From positions 62,001 through 126,000 of the forward strand of contig JANQGY010000019.1 in assembly GCA_028282845.1 (NCBI GenBank): a DNA stretch of 64,000 bases, written 5' to 3'. Under the pieces are notes generated by a model, which saw only the letters and a program-made list of their open reading frames with translations, made no database searches and was not told where the DNA came from. This document shows, piece by piece, positions 53,855 to 64,000 of the stretch. A program made the position numbers and the translations under genes. The DNA is from a bacterium (GTDB taxonomy: Bacteria; Fidelibacterota; Marinisomatia; Marinisomatales; JAHJCW01). Every line of letters starts with the position of its first letter. Within the stretch, counting starts at the first letter, position 1.

Positions 53855-55687
53855 ATGGCTGTAATGACTTCAATGCGGACCCGGATGCATATTGTTCTGT
53901 GGGCTGTATTAATTTTATTTTTGCTGAGTATGGCAATTGGCGGATTGGTAGGCGGAGCAAATATTATTGACCAATTATTAGGAAGGACTAATCCTGCCGA
54001 GGCAATTGGTGTGATTAACGGTGAAAAAATTCCACCTGATTTCTTTAATCAGCTCGTTAATCAGCAATTGGAACAATATCGGTTAAGCGGACAAACTGTT
54101 AATGATCAAATACTCGAAAGTGTCAGGGCGCAAGTTTGGGATAACATCATTCAGGAAAATTTAATTGCTGATGCGATTAATGAAATGGGAATTACCGCGA
54201 CCGATGAAGAAGTCATTTTTCATTTACAGAACAATCCACCGCAATTCCTGCGAACATTGCCTGCTTTCCAAACCAATGGTGCCTTCGATTCGCAAAAATA
54301 CCTGGATGCCATTAATAATCCTGAAGGCAATGAATGGGCACCGGTCGAGCAGATCATGAAGACAAGTATCATTCCAAATTATAAATTGCAAAAAATGATT
54401 TCATCATCGGTAACAGTTTCTGACAGTGAAGTATATGAGGAGTATATCAAACAAAATATACAATTTAAGATAGATGCAATTCATGTAACCGAAAGAAGCT
54501 TGACCGATGAAATAACGATAACAGATAATGAATTGAAAAGAGCTTATAACGACCGCAAAGACGAATTTAAACAGCCCAAAACTCGGGATTTGCGCTTTGT
54601 ATATTGGAAAAAAGAAGCGCAATCAAGAGATACACTATCAACTTATGAAAATGCACTCGATATTATCGAACAGATAAACGACGGAGAAGATTTTGCGTAT
54701 ATGGCAAATTTGTACTCTGAAGATCCCGGAAATTTCGTTTCAGCAGATTCTGCCCGCGGTGGCGATTTGGGTTGGTTCGAAAAAGGTCAGATGGTTAAAC
54801 CATTTTCAGATGCCGCTTTTAACGCTCGTAAAGGCAAAGTAGTGGGACCAATTTTGACTCAGTTTGGTTACCATATAATCAAAATTTTTGACAAAAGAAC
54901 TCACAATGGCAAAGAACAAGTAAATGCTGCTCATATTTTATTGAAAATCTCAATCGGTGCCGAAACCCGCGATGCAATCCGTCGTGATGCCACTCTATTC
55001 AGTTATGATGCTCAAGACTACGGATTTGACACCGCTGTTGACACTCATCATGTCGAAGTAAATCAAGCTACAATAAAAGAAGATGATATTTTCATCCCAA
55101 TCATCGGGCAATTCCGTAATGCAGTTCGCTATGCTTTTTACGGTGAGATTGGTGAAATTTCATCACCCCTTGAGAATGATGACTACTACGCCATTTTTGA
55201 AATCCAAACAGAAACTCCGGCCGGTTTTACCACATTCGAAGAAATTAAGACGCTATTAGAAGATGATATCAAAAATGATAAAGAAATCGTAGCCACTCAG
55301 AAATTAGCGAGCAACGTTCGTCAATTGGTTGATAACGGTGCTACCTTTGAAGAGATCGTTTCTACTGAAAATGATTATGAGATAGTGAGAGATAATACTA
55401 GCACACCAAATAAAGGCTTTACTTCAGTTGGAAGAAGTAATTTTGCTAATGGGCTGCTGTTAAATTCAACAATTGGTGATGTATTAGGTCCGGTACGTAC
55501 CAGTCGAGGTTATGCGATAATCTTTGTTAAAAACGTTGCAGAAATTGATTCTGACGATTTCGAAATAAAGAAAGGATCAATGAAAACATCTTTATTAACT
55601 TATAAGCAAAACAAAGTATTTGAAAATTGGTTGAAAGACCTTGAAGCCAAGGCTGAAATTGAAGACTTTCGGAATTATCATTTTTAA
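53855..55687 (+). CDS. PpiD/SurA-like peptidyl-prolyl isomerase
   Basis: 610 residues. An N-terminal membrane anchor (about 13-35) and an extracytoplasmic body put it in the PpiD class. A SurA_N-like helical region spans about 48-190. A parvulin domain is visible at about 235-360 with GGDLGWFEKGQMVKPFSDAA and GPILTQFGYHIIKIFDKR. A second, less regular parvulin begins VNAAHILLKISIGAE and ends with GPVRTSRGYAIIFVKNVAEI. It assists folding of exported proteins. The ribosome site AAAAGGAATAAA precedes the ATG; a terminator follows 20 bases after the stop. Confidence 0.9.
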   Translation: MAVMTSMRTRMHIVLWAVLILFLLSMAIGGLVGGANIIDQLLGRTNPAEAIGVINGEKIPPDFFNQLVNQQLEQYRLSGQTVNDQILESVRAQVWDNIIQENLIADAINEMGITATDEEVIFHLQNNPPQFLRTLPAFQTNGAFDSQKYLDAINNPEGNEWAPVEQIMKTSIIPNYKLQKMISSSVTVSDSEVYEEYIKQNIQFKIDAIHVTERSLTDEITITDNELKRAYNDRKDEFKQPKTRDLRFVYWKKEAQSRDTLSTYENALDIIEQINDGEDFAYMANLYSEDPGNFVSADSARGGDLGWFEKGQMVKPFSDAAFNARKGKVVGPILTQFGYHIIKIFDKRTHNGKEQVNAAHILLKISIGAETRDAIRRDATLFSYDAQDYGFDTAVDTHHVEVNQATIKEDDIFIPIIGQFRNAVRYAFYGEIGEISSPLENDDYYAIFEIQTETPAGFTTFEEIKTLLEDDIKNDKEIVATQKLASNVRQLVDNGATFEEIVSTENDYEIVRDNTSTPNKGFTSVGRSNFANGLLLNSTIGDVLGPVRTSRGYAIIFVKNVAEIDSDDFEIKKGSMKTSLLTYKQNKVFENWLKDLEAKAEIEDFRNYHF

Positions 55688-55705
55688 GATTGAATCAAAC
55701 CAAAT

Positions 55706-55733
55706 TAAAAAGGCTCCAAATGGAGCCCTTTTT
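55706..55733 (+). terminator. Terminator after the PpiD-like gene
   Basis: AAAAAGGCTCC-AAAT-GGAGCC followed by CTTTTT. It is a six-base-pair GC-rich core extended by A-T pairs, 20 bases past the stop. Confidence 0.9.
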
Positions 55734-55851
55734 AATTTATTTATTGAATTGTTATAGTGCAATTAATTATTTTGAACATAATTATTATATAGATTTTATT
55801 CTTATAAATACTATACAATTCTGTAATTAATAACTGATTAAACTTTACTAC

Positions 55852-57435
55852 ATGAAAAAAAATACAGCAGTAATAATCGGAGGAGGGCCGGCTGGCCTGA
55901 CAACCGCTTACGAACTACTCAATAGAACCAATATTATCCCAATCGTACTTGAAATGTCGTCTGACATTGGAGGAATCTCCAAGACTGTCAATTATAAAGG
56001 AAACAGAATTGATATTGGAGGACATCGATTCTTTTCTAAATCTAAAAGAGTAATGGATTGGTGGAAAAATATCATGCCGATTCAGGAAATGCCGGCGCGA
56101 GATGATCTACTCTTGGGTAGAGAACATAGTTTTAGTGTAAATAGTTCTGCAAAAGATCCCGAAAAAATTGACAAAATTATGCTTATTCGCAATCGCCTAT
56201 CGCGGATCTTTTTCATGCGGTCTTTCTTTGACTATCCTATATCTTTGAAATGGGACACATTTAAGAATCTTGGTTTCTTAAAAATACTCAAAATTGGCGT
56301 TAGCTATATATATTATAAAATATTTCCATACAAAGATGAAAAATCTTTAGAAGAATTCCTGATCAATAGGTTTGGAAAAGAATTATATAACCTTTTTTTT
56401 AAGGACTATACGGAAAAAGTTTGGGGAGTTAGTTGTGACAAAATCAAACCCGAATGGGGAGCTCAAAGAATAAAAGGCTTATCAATTACCAAGGCACTCT
56501 TTCATGCGCTCAAATCTTCATTTATTAGAGATTCATCCCTTGAACAATCAAAAACCGAAACTTCTCTCATAGATAAGTTTATGTATCCCAAATTTGGCCC
56601 TGGTCAATTATGGGAAGAAGTAGCTCGAGAAATTGTAGAAAAAGGCGGAGAAGTCCGGTTACAGAGTAAAGCTGTAAAAATCAACCTGGCAAAAGATGAA
56701 GTAACTTCTGTTGAAATTGAAAATTCTATAACTAATGAATCTGATAAAATTGAATGCAATTATGTTTTCTCTACAATGCCTGTAAAGGAATTGATAAATT
56801 CAATTTCACCCAACCCGCCATCTAAAGTCATAAATATTGCCAATGGCTTGGTATATCGTGATTTCATAACGGTAGGTGTTTTATTAGGTAAAATGAAAAT
56901 TAATAATGAAACGGAAATCCCTACGATAAACGATATTATTCCGGATAATTGGATATATATTCAGGAACGAGATGTAAAATTGGGAAGACTACAAATCTTC
57001 AACAACTGGAGTCCTTATCTTGTTGATAATCCTGATACGGTTTGGATCGGTCTTGAATATTTTTGTAATGAAGGCGATGAGCTGTGGGAAAAAAGCAACA
57101 GTGATTTTATGGAATTTGCTATTCATGAATTGCATAAAATTGACATAATAGATAAAAACGACGTAATAGATTCCACAATCATTCGAATGCCAAAAACATA
57201 TCCGGCATATTTTGGCACCTACGGCGATTTCCACCATATTAGAAATTATACCGATAAAATAGATAATCTGTTTTTGGTCGGAAGAAACGGTATGCATAAA
57301 TATAACAATGCCGATCACTCGATGTTGACCGCGATGACTGCTGTTGATAATATTGTAAATCAAATCTCGACCAAAGAAAATATTTGGGAAATAAATACCG
57401 AGCAGGATTATCATGAATCAAAGGAAAAAGAATAG
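55852..57435 (+). CDS. FAD-dependent oxidoreductase (amine-oxidase/UGM-like)
   Basis: 527 residues. The dinucleotide loop [15 protein letters not shown] (residues 8-22) and the conserved [19 protein letters not shown] follow the pattern of flavin amine oxidases and UDP-galactopyranose mutases. The C-terminus has [20 protein letters not shown], the FAD-closing segment. Proteins of this type lie in polysaccharide loci in many bacteria, but the substrate is not assigned. Its stop is eight bases before a polytopic membrane protein, so the two form a pair. Confidence 0.85.
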   Translation: MKKNTAVIIGGGPAGLTTAYELLNRTNIIPIVLEMSSDIGGISKTVNYKGNRIDIGGHRFFSKSKRVMDWWKNIMPIQEMPARDDLLLGREHSFSVNSSAKDPEKIDKIMLIRNRLSRIFFMRSFFDYPISLKWDTFKNLGFLKILKIGVSYIYYKIFPYKDEKSLEEFLINRFGKELYNLFFKDYTEKVWGVSCDKIKPEWGAQRIKGLSITKALFHALKSSFIRDSSLEQSKTETSLIDKFMYPKFGPGQLWEEVAREIVEKGGEVRLQSKAVKINLAKDEVTSVEIENSITNESDKIECNYVFSTMPVKELINSISPNPPSKVINIANGLVYRDFITVGVLLGKMKINNETEIPTINDIIPDNWIYIQERDVKLGRLQIFNNWSPYLVDNPDTVWIGLEYFCNEGDELWEKSNSDFMEFAIHELHKIDIIDKNDVIDSTIIRMPKTYPAYFGTYGDFHHIRNYTDKIDNLFLVGRNGMHKYNNADHSMLTAMTAVDNIVNQISTKENIWEINTEQDYHESKEKE

Positions 57436-57443
57436 AAATCTAA

Positions 57444-58814
57444 ATGAGGAACTATTTTAAGAACAGGCTAAAAGTATCTTTATTAGTAATTCTTAGTTTA
57501 ACATCGCTGATAGTCGGGTTTTACTACAATTTTTGGAAAGCGGCTGATCAGGAATGGTTTAACCATTTTCAATATGATAGTGAATCATTGATACTGGGTC
57601 GAATCTCGTTAACAGAAAATGAAGGTATATTTTCAATGGGCGGTCTCCTTGGGAGATTCAGTGATTTTCCTGAAGGTTCTGATGTAAATTTATACCAATA
57701 TGACATATATAGAAATAGTTTAGAAACTGACATTGAAACATATAGCACTTATGATAGTCAAACCGGGGGTCAGGCAATTCTATTTACAATTCTTAATAAA
57801 TTGTCTCCTTTCTCAAATAGCCTAAATTTAAAATTGTTTAAATTCCTTACTTCTTTACTAACTGCTACTATTTTATCGATTATATTGGTGTGGTTATCAA
57901 AACAATTTGGATATAGTACTACTCTAATTGTTCTGTTACTTCTAATTTTTTCGCAGTGGCTTACTGTTTTCGGAAGAAACCTCTTTTGGAGTTTGTGGTC
58001 ATTTTATATACCCTATATTTCATTAACGATCATGTTATTTAAATATGATGAGGAGCAAAGGACAATATTAAACAGAGTTATTTTTATCGTTGTCCTAATA
58101 TCTGTATTAATTAAGTGTTTCTTTACCGGAATGGAATATATTACCACAACTTTAATAATGCTCGTAACTCCATTATTTTATTATGCTGTTAAAAATAAAT
58201 GGAAATTCATGGAATTAGTAAAATATCTATTAACAACTACAATCGCTGCATTACTTGCAGTACTTGTTTCATTTTCAGTAATTATCAAGCAAATATCCGC
58301 TATTAAGGGGAGCGTAAGCAGTGGTATTGAACACATTCAGCAGTCTTTTACCAAGCGAACTTATGGTGGATCAGATAATTTTTCTGATACAATTAATGAA
58401 TCTGTTCAAAGTGGTCTTGGGGAGGTTTTATCTCAATATTGGACCGGCATTGCTATTGATCTAAACAATATATTTAGTATAACTGTTCCGAAAGAATTAT
58501 TGAGAGTAGGATTCGGTGAATTAATAATAACTATAGGTATATTTTCGATCATAGGATTGCTATTATCTAAAATTAGAATAGAATATGATAATATTATTAA
58601 CAATTTTAGAGCTTTAGTTCTGACTTGTTGGTTCTCAGTCCTAGCTCCCCTATCTTGGTTTATAATGTTTAAAGGACATTCATTTATTCATACCCACATG
58701 AATCATATTATATGGTACATGCCATTTCTGATTTTCGGTTTTTCAATTATTGGATATGTATTAATTGAAATAATCAGATTGGTTATTAATCCCTCAAAAG
58801 AGCGGATGTTATAA
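57444..58814 (+). CDS. Polytopic membrane protein, unknown
   Basis: 456 residues with about nine or ten membrane segments and a large loop after the first (about 35-115, containing DQEWFNHFQYDSESLILGRI). This layout is like GT-C glycosyltransferases or polymerase-type proteins, in which a big loop carries an acidic catalytic residue, but no definitive motif is present. It is coupled with the FAD oxidoreductase. A terminator follows. Function unknown; surface-glycan work is an inference. Confidence 0.72.
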   Translation: MRNYFKNRLKVSLLVILSLTSLIVGFYYNFWKAADQEWFNHFQYDSESLILGRISLTENEGIFSMGGLLGRFSDFPEGSDVNLYQYDIYRNSLETDIETYSTYDSQTGGQAILFTILNKLSPFSNSLNLKLFKFLTSLLTATILSIILVWLSKQFGYSTTLIVLLLLIFSQWLTVFGRNLFWSLWSFYIPYISLTIMLFKYDEEQRTILNRVIFIVVLISVLIKCFFTGMEYITTTLIMLVTPLFYYAVKNKWKFMELVKYLLTTTIAALLAVLVSFSVIIKQISAIKGSVSSGIEHIQQSFTKRTYGGSDNFSDTINESVQSGLGEVLSQYWTGIAIDLNNIFSITVPKELLRVGFGELIITIGIFSIIGLLLSKIRIEYDNIINNFRALVLTCWFSVLAPLSWFIMFKGHSFIHTHMNHIIWYMPFLIFGFSIIGYVLIEIIRLVINPSKERML

Positions 58815-58832
58815 TTATATTGTTGTAATATA

Positions 58833-58858
58833 AAAAGGACTCCATTCGGAGCCCTTTT
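58833..58858 (+). terminator. Terminator after the membrane-protein gene
   Basis: AAAAAGGACTCC-ATTC-GGAGCCCTTTT. The stem has one A-C mismatch, followed by a T run. It resembles the terminator at 55,706. Confidence 0.85.
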
Positions 58859-58864
58859 CAAGTT

Positions 58865-58892
58865 GTAGAGACGTTGCCTGCAACGTCTTTAC
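58865..58892. repeat. Near-perfect palindromic hairpin
   Basis: GTAGAGACGTTGC-CT-GCAACGTCTTTAC has arms of 13 bases with one mismatch (a G-T pair when transcribed on the plus strand). It lies just below the gdhA stop and may also stop minus-strand transcription. The sequence type is known as a dispersed palindromic repeat in other phyla. Confidence 0.7.
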
Positions 58893-58900
58893 GATATAAT

Positions 58901-60265
<1,365 letters not shown>

Positions 60266-60410
60266 TTAATAAAATATGTTGAAAATTTAGTCCGCAAAAT
60301 TACGATTGATAGTTAGTACAATTCCAACTAAATCGGACACTGAGGTACAATTATTTTCGATTGTTTTTCCCTCAGAATACGTTTAATTTTGCGCCGCTTT
60401 TTAAAGCGAT

Positions 60411-60487
60411 GGCGGAGTAGCTCAGTTGGTTAGAGCAGCGGAATCATAATCCGCGTGTCGGGGGTTCGAATCCCTCCTCCGCTACCA
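60411..60487 (+). tRNA. tRNA-Met (CAT), elongator type
   Basis: A cloverleaf with acceptor GGCGGAG and CTCCGCT (G-U first pair), discriminator A and an encoded CCA (60,485-60,487). The D arm is GCTCAGTTGGTTAGAGC. The anticodon stem GCGGA/TCCGC holds loop ATCATAA, giving CAT. It lacks the three G-C pairs of initiator tRNA, so it is elongator Met; tRNA-Ile with a lysidine-modified CAT cannot be fully excluded by eye. Confidence 0.92.
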
Positions 60488-60502
60488 CTCTTCACTACGA
60501 TT

Positions 60503-60570
60503 TTGAATTGACTATTGAAAATTGAAAATTGATTGTATAACTCAAAATTCAACATTCAAAACTCAACACT
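60503..60570. repeat. A/T-rich imperfect inverted repeat
   Basis: A direct-repeat series ATTGAAAATTGAAAATTG is followed by TTCAACATTCAAAACTCAAC, its approximate inverse. It lies between tRNA-Met and the end of the MFS gene. It could form a weak hairpin; no gene is supported. Confidence 0.4.
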
Positions 60571-61826
60571 CAAGATTTACTACCCTCTGCAAGTGCCTCT
60601 CCTCTTTTAATTGGAATCACAAAAATCAAGGCGATCAATAAAGTAACTGCTCCGTACATAAATGCCGTGCGGTAATCATTATTAAAAATATCTATGATTT
60701 TACCGGATAATACCGGACCAACAATTGCGGATGTTTGGGAAGATAAATAATACAATCCGGTATAAGCACCCAATCTGTCCTGCGGCGCCATATCAACAAC
60801 CATCGGCAAAGAATTAACAAGTATCATTGACCAAGCCACACCGCACAAAGGCAGAATGATTTTAGCTTGAAGAACTGTGGTTATAAAGAATCCATAAGCT
60901 AACAATATCGCAAAAGCGATAATACCGCCGATCATTGTTTTCTTTCTACCGATTTTACCGCCTATGATTCCGGCTATAGGTGCAGTAATTATAATTGCTA
61001 ACGAGAAATAGGCAAGCAGAAATGTTGCCTCACCACTATCAGTACCAAGCACGTTTACCGCAAAAGATGTAAAAAATACTTCAAGTGCGTTGTAGCCTAA
61101 GAACCAAAAGAAAATTGCTCCGAGAAGATAAAGCGCTGATTTGTCTCCATCTTTAATAATTGTTTTGATACTGCCGATCAACCCTGGCTTTCCTTCAGCA
61201 GGTTCAACCGATTCAGGTTTTGGCTCCTTGATAAATAATAATACAATTCCGCAGGCAATTAGCATTGCAAAGCCACCAAAATAGAATGGGGCACCTATTG
61301 ATACTTTGAACAATATTCCACCAACCGCAAAGGCAAGTACTCCACCAATTCCGCCCATCAAATTTATCATGCCATTAGCTTGGGATCTCTTTGAGGATGG
61401 AGTTATATCCGGCATGAGCGACACAACCGGAGTGCGGAATAAGTCCATTGCGAATAGTGTCAAGAAAATTGCTCCCATAAATAACAGCAATGAACCTCCA
61501 ACGAACATCGGGATACCGATAAAACCAATTAACGCAAGTGGAGCGCCAACAGCGATAAATGGCTTACGCCTTCCCCACCTTGTCCAAATTCTATCTGAAT
61601 ATGCACCAACAAAAGGTAAAATGAATAATGCAGCAATATTATCTAAGGTCATAATAAAACCGGTTGTGTCAGCACCCATTCCGAATCCAACTACACCGGC
61701 GGTGGAGCTATAATCAGCACGTCCGGCTTGCAAGAATATCGGCACATAGGCGTTATAAATTCCCCATAATAGGGAAACACCCATGAAGCCAAAACCTAAC
61801 AATAATAATCGTCTGTAACTGAACAT
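60570..61826 (-). CDS. MFS transporter, SLC45/sugar-type
   Basis: 418 residues with twelve hydrophobic segments. The A-motif-like loop GAYSDRIWTRWGRRKPFIAV is characteristic of SLC45-like and GPH-type sugar carriers. DLFRTPVVSLMPDITPSSKR and NGMINLMGGIGGVLAFAVGG also match that group. A disaccharide or sugar cation symporter is the likely role. It lies 16 bases after the caspase-like lipoprotein gene on the same strand, so they may be co-transcribed. Confidence 0.85.
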   Translation of the reverse strand: MFSYRRLLLLGFGFMGVSLLWGIYNAYVPIFLQAGRADYSSTAGVVGFGMGADTTGFIMTLDNIAALFILPFVGAYSDRIWTRWGRRKPFIAVGAPLALIGFIGIPMFVGGSLLLFMGAIFLTLFAMDLFRTPVVSLMPDITPSSKRSQANGMINLMGGIGGVLAFAVGGILFKVSIGAPFYFGGFAMLIACGIVLLFIKEPKPESVEPAEGKPGLIGSIKTIIKDGDKSALYLLGAIFFWFLGYNALEVFFTSFAVNVLGTDSGEATFLLAYFSLAIIITAPIAGIIGGKIGRKKTMIGGIIAFAILLAYGFFITTVLQAKIILPLCGVAWSMILVNSLPMVVDMAPQDRLGAYTGLYYLSSQTSAIVGPVLSGKIIDIFNNDYRTAFMYGAVTLLIALIFVIPIKRGEALAEGSKS

Positions 61827-61842
61827 TTTTATTCCTTATAAT

Positions 61843-63531
61843 TTATTTTGCTAAGTCAATTTGAATGAAATAATATGTTGCGGCAGTTTCAGATTGAGAA
61901 CATGTTACATTTGATATTTGTGATATTAAACCTTCATTTGGATATCCGCATCCATACCAATAATCAAATTGATCAATATGACTACAGGTTGGTTGATTCT
62001 TGATGAATAAACTTAGTGAATCATCAGAATAGTTACAGTCAATATCTGATAATTTAATATTGTACTCATCCACTATTTGATTTGTAACACCGCTAACATC
62101 AGCAAACTTCATCGTTAGTGAAGTTGCCTTAGTTTTATCTTCATTTAAAGTAAAACTGATAGACCCTGTATGCCATCTTTCTCCCCAACTATAAAATGCA
62201 TCCCAACTGCCTGAGTATGAATTCCCTGTTTTATTTACAGTTAGCACAATATCTGAAACTAACAAAGCAAATTGATCAAATTCCTGATAATTAGCAGGGT
62301 AACAAGATGGATTCCAATATGTATCTAATACGTACTCGAACCTAATACTTGAAAATTCCAAGGGTGGTTCAGGTTCCCAAAATGTTAAGTCAGTATCTCC
62401 GGAATGGTTCATTTTAATTATAAATGGATCCCAATCACCCACATCATAATATCCTCTGTTACCATTAGTAATATTTTGTACGCAAGAACCGATCTTTTCC
62501 GGTTCTGATTGAGCTGTGTCGCTCATGGCATTATACATTTTTATTGCCCACTCGGATTCGAAATTTGCCCACACTGCCCAATAATAGCCAACAAGTGCTG
62601 AGGCGCCGGAATTTTGAATTAGTTCATTTTGCCAATTCTCACGAAAACCGTAACAAAAAGCATTATAAATAAATGTATTATTCCCTGAAAAATTATTCCT
62701 TTCTGCTACAAAATTGCTGCTAACCCAATATCTATTTTCATTCTCGTGACTTATAATCACAATTTTCTTATTGAGGATATCATCCCACAATTCACCATAT
62801 GTTTTATTTAACTGCGGCTTCTCACCGGTTAAAAAATATGTTTCTTTCTTATCTTTATAAAATCCATTACCCGAATAACGATGCCATCCGTGTCCGGTTA
62901 AATGGATATATCCATACTGATCTAAACTAGACAATACTTCAATCGTAGCATTATTATCTAAATATTTATCAAATGGAGCAACACCGATCTTTGAAAATCC
63001 TTCATTTGCGGCATTGATATTTTTATCGTTATACTTCTTAAAATCTTCAGACGAATAAGCACCATCAAAATATATAGATTTTTTAATCTTTGGTTCTTGT
63101 GCTTCTCCTAATAAGCCTTTGCTCAGTTGACTTGATATAACTTTTGAATTTGATTTACCAATCTGTTTAATAGGCTTATTATACCGACCTATAAAAATTC
63201 CCCCTGCAATTCCATTTTTGTATTCAACCGCAACACCCTCAGAATCAGCCCATACGTCCTGAATCGAGGTATCATTGGAAAAGAAAGTAGCAATTGAATC
63301 AATTACCGCGAGTGTATCCATCCCGCTTGAGAATAAATCATTGGCAATATTAGAAGCATCATCCTGAAGAGTTATTGCTGTATTTAGTGCTTGTTCTTGC
63401 TCCTCACTACTGTCTTCATCATCGTAATTACCGGTAAAATCATCGACAATTTGATCGAACATATCGCATCCTGCCATTATCAACAACAATATTACTATAA
63501 TTGAAATAGATTTAAATAAGAACTTGAACAC
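61843..63531 (-). CDS. Lipoprotein with caspase-like (clan CD) fold
   Basis: 562 residues. The leader MFKFLFKSISIIVILLLIMA followed by GC gives a lipobox Cys22, then an acidic linker. Residues about 195-345 show a clan CD pattern: GYIHLTGHGWHRY (His214-Gly215), then FIYNAFCYGF (Cys293), and GASALVGYYWAVW, which resembles the strand after the catalytic Cys in CHAT and gingipain-type peptidases. The C-terminal 200 residues are beta-rich with no clear family. A surface protease is an inference from the His/Cys pair. The catalytic dyad should be tested before the name is used. Confidence 0.62.
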   Translation of the reverse strand: MFKFLFKSISIIVILLLIMAGCDMFDQIVDDFTGNYDDEDSSEEQEQALNTAITLQDDASNIANDLFSSGMDTLAVIDSIATFFSNDTSIQDVWADSEGVAVEYKNGIAGGIFIGRYNKPIKQIGKSNSKVISSQLSKGLLGEAQEPKIKKSIYFDGAYSSEDFKKYNDKNINAANEGFSKIGVAPFDKYLDNNATIEVLSSLDQYGYIHLTGHGWHRYSGNGFYKDKKETYFLTGEKPQLNKTYGELWDDILNKKIVIISHENENRYWVSSNFVAERNNFSGNNTFIYNAFCYGFRENWQNELIQNSGASALVGYYWAVWANFESEWAIKMYNAMSDTAQSEPEKIGSCVQNITNGNRGYYDVGDWDPFIIKMNHSGDTDLTFWEPEPPLEFSSIRFEYVLDTYWNPSCYPANYQEFDQFALLVSDIVLTVNKTGNSYSGSWDAFYSWGERWHTGSISFTLNEDKTKATSLTMKFADVSGVTNQIVDEYNIKLSDIDCNYSDDSLSLFIKNQPTCSHIDQFDYWYGCGYPNEGLISQISNVTCSQSETAATYYFIQIDLAK

Positions 63532-63695
63532 TTGGATTATCCTTGATTATTATTAAATCAATTTACTTAAAATTGATTTAGTTCTACAATTTTTAAGACT
63601 ATTTTATCATATTTTATAGTACTTGATATATAAACCTAAAAAATTGTATCATTATAGATAATATTATTAAATAAATAACACACAGGAGTAGATAA

Positions 63696-64000
63696 ATGTT
63701 GAACAAAGAAACATCCCGCTTGTCCGCGGGGAAAAAAACTATAGCCGTGCTATTCATTATAGTGTTTTCAACCTCAATGATATTCGCTGAGGGGGCATTG
63801 CCAAGTAAAGGCGATACATTCGTTGGAGGCAGATTAGGATTAGGTTCATTAGGCGCAGGTGTTGGCTTTGGAGCAAATTTTGAAATGGTTACCCAAAACG
63901 ATTTATTAAATCTTGGAGACCTGCCGGATGCTTTAGGTTTTGGAGCAACAGTTGGTTATTCTACATATACTAGTGGTTGGATTGGTTACCATTGGAGATA
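63696..64000 (+). CDS. Outer-membrane barrel-like protein, 5' part only
   Basis: The first 101 codons of a gene that runs off the right edge. The ribosome site CAGGAG is 9 bases before the ATG. An N-terminal leader (TIAVLFIIVFSTSMIFA, about residues 15-31) is followed by glycine-rich barrel strands (GDTFVGGRLGLGSLGAGVGF, later FGATVGYSTYTSGWIGYHW). The residues before the leader (ETSRLSAGKK) are coded by a hairpin sequence like the dispersed palindromes elsewhere in the window. The complete length is not visible. Confidence 0.75.
   Translation, partial: MLNKETSRLSAGKKTIAVLFIIVFSTSMIFAEGALPSKGDTFVGGRLGLGSLGAGVGFGANFEMVTQNDLLNLGDLPDALGFGATVGYSTYTSGWIGYHWR
63715..63730 (+). repeat. GC-rich hairpin inside the 5' coding region
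   Basis: CCCGC-TTGTCC-GCGGG followed by seven A's, at codons 7-12 of the barrel gene. The hairpin stands out as GC-rich in an AT-rich region. It could slow translation, or it may mark a palindromic repeat that was inserted in frame. Confidence 0.5.

Noticed and set aside
60411..60487. Initiator tRNA-Met
   Set aside because: The anticodon stem lacks the three consecutive G-C pairs of initiators, and the first acceptor pair is G-U rather than mismatched, so elongator type is preferred.

Overview
The window is AT-rich bacterial DNA with dense, ordinary gene spacing. It best fits the FCB (Fibrobacterota-Chlorobiota-Bacteroidota) side of the tree, and most likely a Marinimicrobia (SAR406)-like or related lineage. 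The clues are a GWxTD-domain protein, secreted proteins ending in a PNPFN...KL type-IX-secretion (T9SS) style sorting domain, Spy-like and GWxTD envelope proteins, an S9B dipeptidyl peptidase, and many short palindromic intergenic repeats. The phylum is an inference from gene style; no rRNA gene is present to settle it. UGA, UAA and UAG all serve as normal stops.

Bases 1-19,346 are one long minus-strand array. Read in the direction of transcription it holds comF, pgk, tpiA, secG, tRNA-Leu(GAG), a TPR protein, a HAD phosphatase, acpS, nnr, a VanZ-like gene, recN, murA, trkA-trkH, a crotonase, a dipeptide epimerase, methylmalonyl-CoA epimerase, a GWxTD protein, a RecB-type nuclease, an RNase H-like gene, a long-form RmlA and the 5' end of mreB. 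Many neighbours overlap by 4-23 bases. Bases 19,497-26,384 are plus-strand: an aldehyde dehydrogenase, two tandem PPK2 kinases, two very AT-rich unknown genes, a PhzF isomerase, a lipocalin, a small membrane protein and an SGNH-like membrane protein. Bases 26,354-31,338 hold sixA, an ABM-domain gene, the tldE/tldD pair and a DegT-type aminotransferase.

Bases 31,339-41,730 are richer in regulatory structure. They hold a small heat-shock gene behind several palindromes, a secreted seven-blade repeat protein whose 3' end continues into an unusual ladder of in-frame stops, a Spy-like protein, a UvrD-type helicase-nuclease, an ECF sigma factor with a membrane partner, rmuC and an HD hydrolase. Bases 41,797-49,003 contain pepA, acs, an MFS exporter and a group of small envelope proteins. 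Bases 51,369-64,000 contain tRNA-Ala(GGC), a DPP4-like peptidase, a PpiD-like foldase, an FAD oxidoreductase with a polytopic membrane protein, gdhA, tRNA-Met(CAT), an SLC45-like transporter, a lipoprotein with a caspase-like His/Cys pair, and the start of an outer-membrane barrel.

The most striking object is at 49,263-51,269. One continuous reading frame is interrupted by a single in-frame UGA exactly where the first cysteine of a thioredoxin WCxxC motif belongs. The frame then stays open for 208 codons through the rest of a redoxin domain and a T9SS-type sorting domain. A compact hairpin follows the UGA. This looks like a secreted selenocysteine-containing LVIVD-propeller/redoxin fusion, which standard gene callers would split into two ORFs. 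A fresh nonsense mutation is the main alternative.

Two other observations stand out. The RecB-type nuclease needs a non-ATG (probably ATT) start to keep its first iron-sulfur cysteine. The seven-blade repeat protein is followed by three further in-frame 30-base units, each coding an (L)L(R/K)-stop terminus. The metabolic picture is a heterotroph that uses peptides and amino acids (DPP4, PepA, TldD/E, dipeptide epimerase, glutamate dehydrogenase) and acetate or propionate units (Acs, methylmalonyl-CoA epimerase, crotonase), with polyphosphate-linked nucleotide metabolism.
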